Positions 1 through 7,701 of a DNA stretch of 64,000 bases are shown piece by piece (the first letter of the stretch is position 1; each line of letters begins with the position of its first letter). Origin of the DNA: Acrocarpospora catenulata. Its GTDB lineage: Bacteria > Actinomycetota > Actinomycetes > Streptosporangiales > Streptosporangiaceae. The stretch lies in assembly GCF_018476525.1 (NCBI RefSeq), contig NZ_JAHCST010000037.1, positions 1 through 64,000 on the forward strand, given 5' to 3'. The notes under the pieces are model-generated. The model was not told the origin of the DNA, ran no database searches, and saw nothing but the letters and a program-made list of their open reading frames with translations. The position numbers and the translations under genes are program-made.

Positions 1-1
1 C

Positions 2-208
2 TCGATCCGGGTGGACGGGATCGGCGCGCTGGGCTCCTCGGTCACCGCCACCCTGGAGTACACCCCGGGCACCGGACGCACGACGAACGTGTCCGGGCCG
101 ACCACGGTGTCCTCGACCGCCTACACCCTCACCAACGGAAGCCTCACCATCCCGATCGCCAACCAGGACGCCAACCGGGCCTACCGCCTGGTCCTGACCC
201 CGCGCTGA
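2..208 (+). CDS. C-terminal fragment of a secreted, possibly carbohydrate-active protein
   Basis: The reading frame is open from the left window edge (codon phase starting at base 2) to a TGA at 206-208, so only the last 68 residues are visible. They are rich in Thr, Ser, Val and Gly, alternate in a beta-strand pattern (for example TLTNGSLTIPI) and end in RLVLTPR. This resembles the C-terminal beta-sandwich of secreted actinomycete glycoside hydrolases or carbohydrate-binding proteins. No catalytic residue is in view and the family cannot be named. A LacI-type regulator remnant lies directly downstream in the opposite orientation, which fits a sugar-utilisation locus, but that link is inferred. 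Confidence 0.6.
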   Translation, partial: SIRVDGIGALGSSVTATLEYTPGTGRTTNVSGPTTVSSTAYTLTNGSLTIPIANQDANRAYRLVLTPR

Positions 209-222
209 CTCCTCCCCGAGCA

Positions 223-286
223 GTTTCCTCCCCGAGCGGTTTCCTCGCTGGGCGGTTTCCTCGCTGGGCGGTTTCCTCGCCGGGCG
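223..286. repeat. Tandem 16-bp repeat, four copies
   Basis: Four consecutive units begin with GTTTCCTC at 223, 239, 255 and 271, exactly 16 bp apart. The consensus is GTTTCCTCGCTGGGCG. The two middle copies are identical and the outer two carry small changes. The array lies between the stop of the secreted-protein gene and a strong hairpin, so it is non-coding. It looks like local slippage amplification; no function is evident. Confidence 0.85.
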
Positions 287-288
287 GC

Positions 289-338
289 GAACGCATCGGG
301 CCATCGGCACCCCCGAGCGCCGATGGCCCTTCGCGTTC
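289..338. terminator. Long bidirectional stem-loop terminator
   Basis: GGGCCATCGGC (298-308) pairs perfectly with GCCGATGGCCC (319-329) around a 10-nt loop. The outer arms GAACGC (289-294) and GCGTTC (333-338) extend the stem. It sits between two converging genes, the secreted-protein tail on + and the LacI remnant on -, so it can serve both directions. Confidence 0.8.
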
Positions 339-381
339 CCGCGCACCCGGTGACCAGGGCGCTCGCGTGGTCGCCGGGCGG

Positions 382-802
382 TCAGGCCGGCGCCGGGCCG
401 CTGCTCTCGCGGACGATCAGTTCCGGCTCGCTCCAGACCGGAACGGCCGGCGCGGCCTCCGGGTCAAGCCGGCTCCAGGTCGGGCTCCAGCACGCTGATG
501 CCCACCGAGAAGCCCGCCCTCCTGGCCGCCTCCTCCATGCCGCGCAGCGTGGCGGCCGCGCCGTACAGGGCGGTGTCGGAGGTCAGCACGGTGACCGACC
601 GCGCCGGGCCGCCGGCCAGCGCCTGGGCCAGCCGGTTGGGGCGGTAGCCGAGCTCGGCGATGACCTGCAGGACCTTGGCCCTGGTCGCCTCGCTCACCCT
701 GGCCTTGCCGTTGATGACACGGGAGACGGTCTGCTGGGAGACCCCGGCCACCCGGGCGACATCCCAGATGCTCGCGGACCGGCCGCGAGGAGCGTCGTCC
801 AT
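382..802 (-). pseudogene. LacI-family transcriptional regulator with internal deletion
   Basis: The frame from the ATG at 802 gives a clear LacI helix-turn-helix ([21 protein letters not shown]) and the hinge region ([10 protein letters not shown]), then about 40 residues of the ligand-binding domain before an early TGA at about 464. Directly after it, in a different frame, is the tail typical of the family, SEPELIVRESSGPAP, ending at a stop at 382-384. A complete LacI protein is about 330-340 residues, so roughly 200 middle residues (about 0.6 kb) are missing and the junction is out of frame. In-frame starts upstream at about 847 also exist, but they overlap the putative operator. The effector-binding domain is lost, so at best a free DNA-binding domain is made. 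Confidence 0.85.
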
Positions 803-836
803 GTGACCGGTAACTCCCATAGCCCCAAATCTATCC

Positions 837-856
837 CTTGCAAGCATTCGTCAAGC
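837..856. promoter_or_regulatory. Candidate LacI-type operator upstream of the regulator remnant
   Basis: The palindrome CTTGCAAG (837-844) is followed after 6 bp by TCAAGC, a partial repeat. CTTGCAAG-like boxes are bound by actinomycete sugar-responsive LacI regulators such as MalR-type proteins. The position 35-55 bp upstream of the ATG at 802 suits autoregulation. Binding is inferred. Confidence 0.45.
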
Positions 857-908
857 GAGGCTGATCACACTAGACCGCCGGAAATTTCCGAAGAGGGAGA
901 CGATTACG

Positions 909-1217
909 GTGTCTGGCACGACGCTACGGGTCCGCCTCCGCCTTACCGGGGGGCTGCCGCCGCTGGACCGAAGCGTCCCCGTGGACGCCTCCCAGCTGCC
1001 CGCCGACGCGGCACGTGAGCTGGAATCGCTGCTCAGAGCGCTGCCCGCCGAGGACTTCCGTGGCCTGTTCCCCCCACCGGTGCCCGATTCGACGTTCTAC
1101 GAACTGCACGTCGAGCGGGACGGCGAGCGCCGCTCCTACTGGTACCACGAGGGCAGCCTGCCGCCCGAGATCCGGCCGCTCGTCCAGTTCCTGCTGAACA
1201 CCGCAGGCAGCGCGTGA
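909..1217 (+). CDS. Emfourin-like protealysin inhibitor family protein
   Basis: This is a 102-residue soluble protein with a GTG start at 909, preceded by a GAGGGAG ribosome site. The pattern is that of the emfourin family: an N-terminal strand followed by a GG turn, an LPADAARELESLL helix, an FYELHVERDG hairpin and a C-terminal LPPEIRPLVQFL segment. Family members inhibit M4 (thermolysin-like) metalloproteases and are usually encoded beside a protealysin gene. No M4 protease is present in this window. The gene overlaps its downstream neighbour by 4 bp (GTGA), so the two are translationally coupled. Confidence 0.7.
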   Translation: MSGTTLRVRLRLTGGLPPLDRSVPVDASQLPADAARELESLLRALPAEDFRGLFPPPVPDSTFYELHVERDGERRSYWYHEGSLPPEIRPLVQFLLNTAGSA

Positions 1218-1627
1218 CGCTGGGAGACTGGGCGAGGTACGCGATCATCGTCCTGGCGGTGGCGATCCCGCTCGGCTCCTACCTGTACGCCCGGAGGATG
1301 CCGAAATTCCAGCCGCCACGATGGACGAACGAGGAGTTGCGTACCTCCTACGAAGCCCTCAGCTCCGGCAGCCCGGCCGCCGCCGGGCTGGCCCGCCCAA
1401 TCGGCACGCACGTGTACACCCTCGGTGTGGTCCAGGCGCTCTGGCCCGGCCCCAAGGGCAGGTACGACCTGCGCTTCCAGGTCAGGGTGCTCGACGCGAC
1501 GGTGGTGACGGCGACCTTCGCGCAGCGACTGTGGTGGCGCCACCCCAACGTGCGTCCGGGTGACCTCGTCGTGGTCTTCCACACACCGGGAACCGGCTCC
1601 GGGCTCCTCACCCGCGTGTTCCGATAA
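1214..1627 (+). CDS. Hypothetical single-pass membrane protein
   Basis: A 137-residue protein whose GTG start overlaps the stop of the emfourin-like gene. Residues about 8-26 (YAIIVLAVAIPLGSYLYA) form one transmembrane segment, and the rest is a predicted soluble domain with a beta-rich centre (YDLRFQVRVLDATVVTATFAQ). I do not recognise a family. The coupling implies it works with the emfourin-like protein, perhaps at the membrane; that is inference. Confidence 0.75.
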   Translation: MTLGDWARYAIIVLAVAIPLGSYLYARRMPKFQPPRWTNEELRTSYEALSSGSPAAAGLARPIGTHVYTLGVVQALWPGPKGRYDLRFQVRVLDATVVTATFAQRLWWRHPNVRPGDLVVVFHTPGTGSGLLTRVFR

Positions 1628-1647
1628 ATGGCAGAAACAGGGATCGA

Positions 1648-2949
1648 ATGAGTTTTGACTGGTTCGGCGTCATCCTGGACTTCGGTTCCATGCTGGATGA
1701 GCCGGGATCCAAGGCCGCCATAGGGCTCCAAGCGCTCACCGACGACCTCGGGCTGAGATTCGTGCCCAAAGACGTGCCGCGGCACGAGTCCGAACACTGG
1801 GCGGACTGGCTGCAGACGGTAGGGGAAGCCGGGACGCCCGCGCTCCTGGCCCGGCTGGAGCACCCGAGCCTGGCGGTCCGGCGTGCGTCCGCGTTCGTGC
1901 TGACCTACTGCTCCGATCCCCTGCTACCCGAAGCACTGCGCGCCCACCTTGAGAAGGAGCAGGACGCGCCCACCACGCTCACTCTCCTGATCGCCCTCGG
2001 CGGGTTTCCCGAGCAGCGTGCGTACCTGCGCGAGCTCACGACCCCCACGCATGCGCCGATCACCCGCTGCGGCGCCGCGCTGGGCCTGGTGATGCGGCCG
2101 TTCAAGGTGTCACGATTCGAGGAGGATCCCACCGCGGGCGCCGAACTCGACGACCACGTGATCGAGGCGCTGACGATCGGCTTCACCGACGACGATGTCG
2201 CCTCCCACGTGCGGGAGCTCCCCTGGACGGAACCGGAGTGGAACCACCTCGAAGACGTCGTCGACATGCAGCTGCGCCCGCTCGCCGACGCGCTGGCCCG
2301 CTGGCTGACCAGGATGCTCACCCTGGTCCAGGACGGACAGGTCCACAGCACGTGGGCCGAAAGCCTGTGCTGGGACGCGGGCGACCTGCACAATCGCCAT
2401 CCGGGGCTGGGCGAGCCGCTGGGCCGGCTCGTCGGGGAACTGCTCCGGCATCCGGAGACCAACGTGCGGCTGGCCGCCATGCGGAGCATCTCGTGCTGGC
2501 TCGGCGACCCGGAGGACCCGGCCAGGGCGCGCCACCTCGACCAGATCGCCGCCGCGCTCGACACGCCCGGGCTGGACGAAATGGCGCTCGGCGTCCTCAT
2601 CACCCACGGTGACCCCAGGTGCGTGCCCACGCTGCAGCGGATGATCCGCGAGGAGTCCATGTCGCTCAGGATGGACGGGCCACGAAACCTGCAAACGAAC
2701 ACGACGCTGCTGAATTCCCTGCTGTCCAAGGCCGCTCCGTTCGCGGAGGAGCTGATGCCCGCCGTACGCGCCCGGCTGGCCTCCGAAGAAGACCCGCAGG
2801 AACTGGTGCAGCTGATCCGAGCCATCACGCCATGGGCCGGACTCCAGGCGGCGCTGCCCGAACTCCGAGGGTTGGAGGAGTCGCCCGAGCGCTGGACGTA
2901 CGGAGAGCCGAAAGAACTCCGCAACCTCCTGAACCGGCTCGCGGGTTAG
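1648..2949 (+). CDS. HEAT-repeat-like hypothetical protein
   Basis: A 433-residue soluble protein starting at ATG 1648, 20 bp after the preceding gene and therefore probably in the same transcript. It consists of repeated helical pairs of HEAT/Armadillo type, for example LLARLEHPSLAVRRASAFVL, GELLRHPETNVRLAAMRSI and VLITHGDPRCVPTLQRMI. No catalytic motif is visible. Such proteins usually act as protein-binding scaffolds. Its stop lies 3 bp from the stop of the convergent Zn-ribbon gene. Confidence 0.8.
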   Translation: MSFDWFGVILDFGSMLDEPGSKAAIGLQALTDDLGLRFVPKDVPRHESEHWADWLQTVGEAGTPALLARLEHPSLAVRRASAFVLTYCSDPLLPEALRAHLEKEQDAPTTLTLLIALGGFPEQRAYLRELTTPTHAPITRCGAALGLVMRPFKVSRFEEDPTAGAELDDHVIEALTIGFTDDDVASHVRELPWTEPEWNHLEDVVDMQLRPLADALARWLTRMLTLVQDGQVHSTWAESLCWDAGDLHNRHPGLGEPLGRLVGELLRHPETNVRLAAMRSISCWLGDPEDPARARHLDQIAAALDTPGLDEMALGVLITHGDPRCVPTLQRMIREESMSLRMDGPRNLQTNTTLLNSLLSKAAPFAEELMPAVRARLASEEDPQELVQLIRAITPWAGLQAALPELRGLEESPERWTYGEPKELRNLLNRLAG

Positions 2950-2952
2950 CCG

Positions 2953-3348
2953 TCAGGGTGCCTTCCACACTCTGGCGGGAGTGAAAACGGGGACGGCCTC
3001 GCCTCCTTCGGGGTGTTCGAAAGTGGCGCGGACCCGCAGGTCGGCCAGGTCCTCGGGGAGGTCCCCGGTGAGCTGGAGTTGGAGCCATGGGCCCTCGTCG
3101 AGTTCGACGATCCCGACTGTGTAGGGCGGCAGGCCCTTGGTGTGGACGACGGACCACGTCACCACCTTTCCCGTACCGGCGGCCGGGGCCCACGACAGGC
3201 CGGGCGAGGCGCAGTGCGGGCAGGTGCGGGCCTGGGGCGCGGACCAGCCGTCGCAGGTGTCGCAGTGGCGGATCAGCAGGTCGCCGCGTGCGGTGCCGTC
3301 GAAGAATTCGGCGGTGGCCGCGTCGCGCTGGACGATTCCCACGGGCAT
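2953..3348 (-). CDS. DUF35-type Zn-ribbon/OB-fold acyl-CoA-binding protein
   Basis: A 131-residue protein. An N-terminal helix (AATAEFFDGTARGDLLIRH) leads into a rubredoxin-like zinc ribbon with CDTC and CPHC, then an OB fold (GKVVTWSVVHTKGLPPYTVGIVEL). Proteins of this kind partner SCP2-type thiolases or aldolases, as in ChsH2-Ltp2 of steroid side-chain degradation, where the OB fold binds the CoA moiety. The ATG at 3348 follows the thiolase-like stop by 10 bp and is preceded by an AGGAG site. It is the last gene of the operon, and its position beside the thiolase-like gene supports a two-subunit enzyme. Confidence 0.85.
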   Translation of the reverse strand: MPVGIVQRDAATAEFFDGTARGDLLIRHCDTCDGWSAPQARTCPHCASPGLSWAPAAGTGKVVTWSVVHTKGLPPYTVGIVELDEGPWLQLQLTGDLPEDLADLRVRATFEHPEGGEAVPVFTPARVWKAP

Positions 3349-3358
3349 CGGCGGGCTC

Positions 3359-4507
3359 CTATCGCGGGTTCGGGCTGAGGATGAGGGTCGAGTGGTGGTC
3401 GAGCAGGCCGCCGTTGCCGCTGACCAGCACCAGGTCGTGCCGGGGGACCTGACGCTCGCCACCCTGGCCACGTGCCTGGATGACGGCCTCCGACAGCGGT
3501 GTCATGCCCCACATGTAGTACGAGGACAGCTGGCCGCCGCCGGTGTTGACCGCCAGCGAACCGAGCGCGCCGCCGGCCACGAAGGGGCCACCTTCGCCCT
3601 TGGCGCAGAAGCCGTAGTCCTCCAGGGAGAGGAGCACGGTGAAGGTGTAGCAGTCGTACAGCTCGACGACGTCGATGTCGGCGATGGTCACCCCGGCCAT
3701 CTTGAGTGCGGTCGGGCCGGAGATCGCCGCACCGCTGACCAGGCCGAGTTCGCTGCCGGGGCCCATGACATAGCCGGGATGGGCCTGGCCCCAGCCGAGG
3801 ATGTGCACGGCCGGTTGGGGCAGGTCGGCGGCGCGGTCGGCGGAGGTGACGATGACCGCGACGCCGCCGTTGCTGACCAGGCAGCAGTCGAGCAGGTGGA
3901 GGGGCTCGGCGATCCACCGGGAGTTCTGGTGGTCGGCCAGGGTGATCGGATCGCGCATCTGGGCCAGCGGGTTCTTCGCCGCCCAGGCCCGCTGGGCGAC
4001 CGCGATGTGGCCGAGTTGCTCGCTGGTGGTGCCGTATGTCCGCATGTGGCGGCGGGTGGCCAGAGCGTACATCGTGTTCGCGCTGTAGATGCCGGAGGCC
4101 GCGGCCAAGCCCTGCCAGCCGGCGGGTCTCCTTCCGGCGCCCGCGTAGGCGGCCCCCGCCCCTGACGAAGGGTCCTTCAGGGGGGCGTCGGCGAAGACGC
4201 AGGCCACCACGTCCACCATGCCGGACTCAACGGCCATGGCGGCGTACTGGACCATGGCTCCGGCGGAGGAGCCGTACGCCTGGACCTCCGACAGCAGTCG
4301 CAGGTCGCGCAGGCCCAGGTCCCGCTGGAGGTTAAGGCCGACGTCGCCGCTGATGCCGGTGTTGGTCAGCAGTCCGTCGATGTCGGACACGGTCAGGCCC
4401 GCGTCGGCGGCGGCCAGCCGGACCGCGTCGGCGGCGAACTCCGGTGCGGTACGCCCGTAGACCTTGCCCATCTCGGTGATGCCGAGACCGGCGATGACGG
4501 CGCTCAT
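3359..4507 (-). CDS. SCP2-type thiolase/aldolase-like protein lacking the usual nucleophilic Cys
   Basis: A 382-residue thiolase-fold protein (N-terminal VIAGLGITEMGK, thiolase C-half with ELYDCYTFTVLL and NTGGGQLSSYYMWG). The stretch that carries the nucleophilic Cys in true thiolases reads EVQAYGSSAGAMVQ here, with no Cys. This resembles Ltp2-type enzymes that cleave carbon-carbon bonds as aldolases using tyrosines, and Tyr residues are present in ELYDCYT and SSYY. The ATG at 4507 overlaps the enoyl-CoA hydratase stop (ATGA), and the Zn-ribbon partner follows. The likely role is retro-aldol or thiolytic cleavage of a hydroxyacyl- or ketoacyl-CoA; the substrate is unknown. Confidence 0.8.
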   Translation of the reverse strand: MSAVIAGLGITEMGKVYGRTAPEFAADAVRLAAADAGLTVSDIDGLLTNTGISGDVGLNLQRDLGLRDLRLLSEVQAYGSSAGAMVQYAAMAVESGMVDVVACVFADAPLKDPSSGAGAAYAGAGRRPAGWQGLAAASGIYSANTMYALATRRHMRTYGTTSEQLGHIAVAQRAWAAKNPLAQMRDPITLADHQNSRWIAEPLHLLDCCLVSNGGVAVIVTSADRAADLPQPAVHILGWGQAHPGYVMGPGSELGLVSGAAISGPTALKMAGVTIADIDVVELYDCYTFTVLLSLEDYGFCAKGEGGPFVAGGALGSLAVNTGGGQLSSYYMWGMTPLSEAVIQARGQGGERQVPRHDLVLVSGNGGLLDHHSTLILSPNPR

Positions 4508-5274
4508 CGGCCCTCCCACACGGGGGCGCGCTTCTCGGCGAACGCGCGCGGCCCCTCCTTCGCGTCCGCCGACTTCATGATCAGCTCTGCTTCGGCCGCC
4601 GAGCGGGCCCAGGCGGCCTCCTCGGAGAAGCCGCGGGCGATGCGCTTGCTGGCCTGCACCGACAACGGCGCGTTGGCGCAGACGCGCCCGGCCAGCTCAA
4701 GCGCGGCCGCGACCACCTGGTCCTGCGGCACGACCCGGTTGACCAGACCGAGCCGGAGCGCCTCGGCGGCCGGGACGGGATCGCCGGTCAGCAGGATCTC
4801 CATGGCGACCTTGGCGGGCAACTGCTGGATCAGCCGGAACGCCCCGCCCGCGCCCGCGATGATGCCGCGTTTCACCTCCGGCAGGCCGAAGGCGGCCGTT
4901 TCTGCGGCCACCACCAGGTCGGCCCACAGGGCGATCTCGGTGCCACCGCCGAGCGCGAACCCGTTGACGGCGGCGATGACGGGCTTGCTGATCGGATGCG
5001 TGACACATCCGGCGAATCCCCAGTGCGGTTTCAGCCCTTCGGTGGTGAACTCGCCCCGGGCCACCGCCTTCAGGTCGGCTCCGGCGCAGAACGCCTTGTC
5101 CCCCGCCCCGGTCAGCACCACCGCCCGGACCGAGGGATCGGCGTCGGCCTCGTCGAGGGCCTCCCCCACGGCCCGGGTCAACGCGGCGTTGACGGCGTTG
5201 CGTACCTCCGGGCGGTTCAATGTGATCAACATGACGTGGTCACGGCGCTCGACGAGCGCGGCGGGCTCAGTCAT
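4504..5274 (-). CDS. Enoyl-CoA hydratase/isomerase (crotonase family)
   Basis: A 256-residue crotonase-fold enzyme. It shows the oxyanion-hole region (CAGADLKAVA), the second oxyanion strand (NGFALGGGTEIALWADLVVA) and the catalytic-glutamate region FGLPEVKRGI. It should hydrate an enoyl-CoA made after CoA activation by the upstream CoA-transferase. The ATG at 5274 lies inside the end of that gene (8-bp overlap) and the stop overlaps the thiolase start, so the operon is tightly coupled. An in-frame ATG 21 bp upstream is possible but has poorer conservation. Confidence 0.9.
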   Translation of the reverse strand: MTEPAALVERRDHVMLITLNRPEVRNAVNAALTRAVGEALDEADADPSVRAVVLTGAGDKAFCAGADLKAVARGEFTTEGLKPHWGFAGCVTHPISKPVIAAVNGFALGGGTEIALWADLVVAAETAAFGLPEVKRGIIAGAGGAFRLIQQLPAKVAMEILLTGDPVPAAEALRLGLVNRVVPQDQVVAAALELAGRVCANAPLSVQASKRIARGFSEEAAWARSAAEAELIMKSADAKEGPRAFAEKRAPVWEGR

Positions 5275-7546
5275 GATCGGCTCCTTCCAGTACACCGGCC
5301 TCGATCAGGGCCTGAATCTCCGACTCGGCCAGGCCGAGCAGTTTGGCGGCCACCACCCGGGTGTGCTCCCCCGCCAGGGGAGCCGGGCGGAGTTCGGGGT
5401 CGGCCACCCCCCGGAACGTGGCGGGCCCGTTCTCGGTACGCACCACATGGTCGACATGCGGCTGGCGCATCTCCCGCAGGAACCCCCGCGCGACCAGCTG
5501 CGGATCCTCCAGGTACTCGATGACCCGCTGCATCATCCCGGCGGGCACCCCGGCGGCCTGCAGAACTTCCATGCACTCGCGCGGCGGCCGGGCAGCCGTC
5601 CAGGCGGCGAGGTCCGCGGCGACCTCGCGCAGCCGGCGCCGCTGCTCGTCGGTCTCGGCCGCGACGACGATCCACTCGTCGTCGCCCGCGCACGGGAAGA
5701 TCCCCTGGAAGAGATCCCCCTGGTCGCTGAACGAGCCAGGCGCCAGCGACTCCTGCAGGAAGTTCGTGGCGAACTGGGTGAGGATCGTCTCGGCCTGCGC
5801 GACGCTGACCGTCGCGCCCTTCCCGGTACGGCGCCGCGCGATCAGCGCCGCCAGCACGCCCACCGCGCCCACCCGGGCGGCGATGTGGTCGGGATAGATC
5901 GTGATGGCGTCGCAGAACCCCGCCTCGACCCCGTGGTCCCGCCACAACATGGTCAGCCCGGTCGAGGCGCGGACGAGCGGGCCGTACCCCATTCGCCTGC
6001 TCCACGGCCCGGTCGCGCCGAAGGCGCTGCTGTCGGCCATGATGACGCGCGGATTCAGCGCGCTGATGACGTCGTAGCCGATGCCGAGGGACTCCAGCGT
6101 GCCCGGCTTGAAGTTCGACAGGATGATGTCGGACTCGGCGGCCAGCCGCTTGAACAGCTCCAGCCCTTCGGGGGAACGCAGGTTGATCCCCGCGCTGAGC
6201 TTGTTGCGGTGGCCCCAGGTGAAGCTGACGCTGATGGTCTCCCCGGTGAGCGACTGGCGGCTGCCGTCCGGGTACGCCCGGCTCTCAATCTTGATGACCT
6301 CGGCGCCCTGGTCGGCCAGGAGCCGCCCGAGCTCGGCGCCGACCACGATCACACCCAGGTCGAGCACCCGCAACCCTTCGAGCGGCCGCCGTTTCGGCGG
6401 GACGGGCCGCTTGGCGGGCGGGGCGGGCCGGGTCTCCCCGAACACCTCCGCGTTGTGCTCTCCGACCTCCGGCGCCCGGCGCCGGAAACCGGCGCGGACG
6501 CCGTTGACCTCCAGGTACCCGGACGGTAGCCGCCCGGTGAGTCCCGGGGCGACCTCCGCGTCGATGAGACCGCCGCGTGCCAGGAAGTGCGGGCTGTCCA
6601 GCACCTCGCCCGGGTCGAGCAGGGCCGCGATCGGCACCCCTCGCTCCTGGCCCTGGGCGACCAGCTCGTCGCGCGTACGGTCCCGGAACAGATCGCCGAT
6701 CAGCACGTGCAGCCGCTCGGAGGCGCCGAACCTGGCAGCCAGGTTGTCGTATTTCGGGTCGGCGAACTCCGCGGGCTCACCGAGCCAGCCGTACATGCCG
6801 CGCCACTGGCGTCTGGCCAGCACGCAGATCCGGACGTAGCCGTCGGCGCAGGGGAAGATCGGGTAGAGGTTGCCCGCCGCGGGCCGGCCGCGTGGCAGGG
6901 AGGTGGCCGGCACCCCGCCGGTGGCCGAGCCGCCGATGCCGAAGCCGGGGTCGAGGACCTGCGCGGTCATCTCGTACACCGAGCAGTCGACGTGGTCGCC
7001 CACCCCCGTGTCGAGCCGGTTGTAGTACGCCACCAGCGCCGCCCACGCGGCCTGCACGGCGGCGGACTCCCGCGCCAGCGGCCCCGGAGGCAGGACGGGC
7101 TCCCGCTCGGGGATGCCCGACCGGGAGAGCACCCCGCCAAGGGCCAGGTGGGTGCCGTCGGTGCCGACCCAGTCGCGGTAGGGCCCGGTCTGCCCGAAGT
7201 CGGTGATCGACACGACGACCAGGGCCGGGTTGCGGTCGTGCAGCGCCGCCACGTCGAGGGTGCCCGGACGTTCGGTCTCGATCAGGATGTCCGCCCCGGC
7301 GGCCAGGTCGAGCAGCCGGGGATCGTCCAGCGCCAGGGTGACGCCGCGTTTGCCGGCGTTGTGGGTCGCGAAGTACAGGCTCACTCCGTCGTGCAGGGGC
7401 GCCCGCTTCCGGGTCGGCGCCCCTCCCGGCGGCTCGACCCTGATCACGTCGGCCCCCAGGTCGGCGAGGAACCGCCCGCACATCTCGGCCTTGCCGTCGG
7501 CCAGGTCGATGACCCGGACACCGGCGAGGGGAAGGCCGGTGGGCAT
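5267..7546 (-). CDS. Tandem (fused) CaiB/BaiF class III CoA-transferase
   Basis: A 759-residue protein made of two complete class III CoA-transferase domains, about residues 1-370 and 390-759. Each starts with the family signature (GVRVIDLADG and GLRVLDLGVIVVGAELGRLLADQGAEVIKIES). Usual members are about 400 residues and form interlocked dimers, so this is a covalent pseudodimer. The position normally holding the catalytic Asp appears as Glu in both halves (SVYEM, AQAET), which is also seen in other members; this alignment is by eye. It is the first gene of the catabolic operon and probably activates an organic acid to its CoA thioester. Confidence 0.88.
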   Translation of the reverse strand: MPTGLPLAGVRVIDLADGKAEMCGRFLADLGADVIRVEPPGGAPTRKRAPLHDGVSLYFATHNAGKRGVTLALDDPRLLDLAAGADILIETERPGTLDVAALHDRNPALVVVSITDFGQTGPYRDWVGTDGTHLALGGVLSRSGIPEREPVLPPGPLARESAAVQAAWAALVAYYNRLDTGVGDHVDCSVYEMTAQVLDPGFGIGGSATGGVPATSLPRGRPAAGNLYPIFPCADGYVRICVLARRQWRGMYGWLGEPAEFADPKYDNLAARFGASERLHVLIGDLFRDRTRDELVAQGQERGVPIAALLDPGEVLDSPHFLARGGLIDAEVAPGLTGRLPSGYLEVNGVRAGFRRRAPEVGEHNAEVFGETRPAPPAKRPVPPKRRPLEGLRVLDLGVIVVGAELGRLLADQGAEVIKIESRAYPDGSRQSLTGETISVSFTWGHRNKLSAGINLRSPEGLELFKRLAAESDIILSNFKPGTLESLGIGYDVISALNPRVIMADSSAFGATGPWSRRMGYGPLVRASTGLTMLWRDHGVEAGFCDAITIYPDHIAARVGAVGVLAALIARRRTGKGATVSVAQAETILTQFATNFLQESLAPGSFSDQGDLFQGIFPCAGDDEWIVVAAETDEQRRRLREVAADLAAWTAARPPRECMEVLQAAGVPAGMMQRVIEYLEDPQLVARGFLREMRQPHVDHVVRTENGPATFRGVADPELRPAPLAGEHTRVVAAKLLGLAESEIQALIEAGVLEGADHD

Positions 7547-7625
7547 GGTTGATCACCCCAATCCGGGAGATTTCAGGTGGATGGCGAGAGGATGTCATGG
7601 CTGATTCCGTTCTGTGAACGTCCGA

Positions 7626-7658
7626 ATCCGCAACGTGGTCGTTGCCGGATCCGCAACG
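7626..7658. promoter_or_regulatory. Candidate LysR operator with three half-sites
   Basis: In the 155-bp gap between the divergent CoA-transferase and LysR genes, ATCCGCAACG occurs at 7626-7635 and again at 7649-7658. An inverted copy, CGTTGCCGGAT, lies between them at 7640-7650. The first pair forms a dyad centred on TGGT. The arrangement fits a LysR tetramer controlling both directions. Confidence 0.6.
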
Positions 7659-7701
7659 CGTGCCTTGACCCGCGGCGACGCCCCGGCACAGACTCCCCGC
7701 T

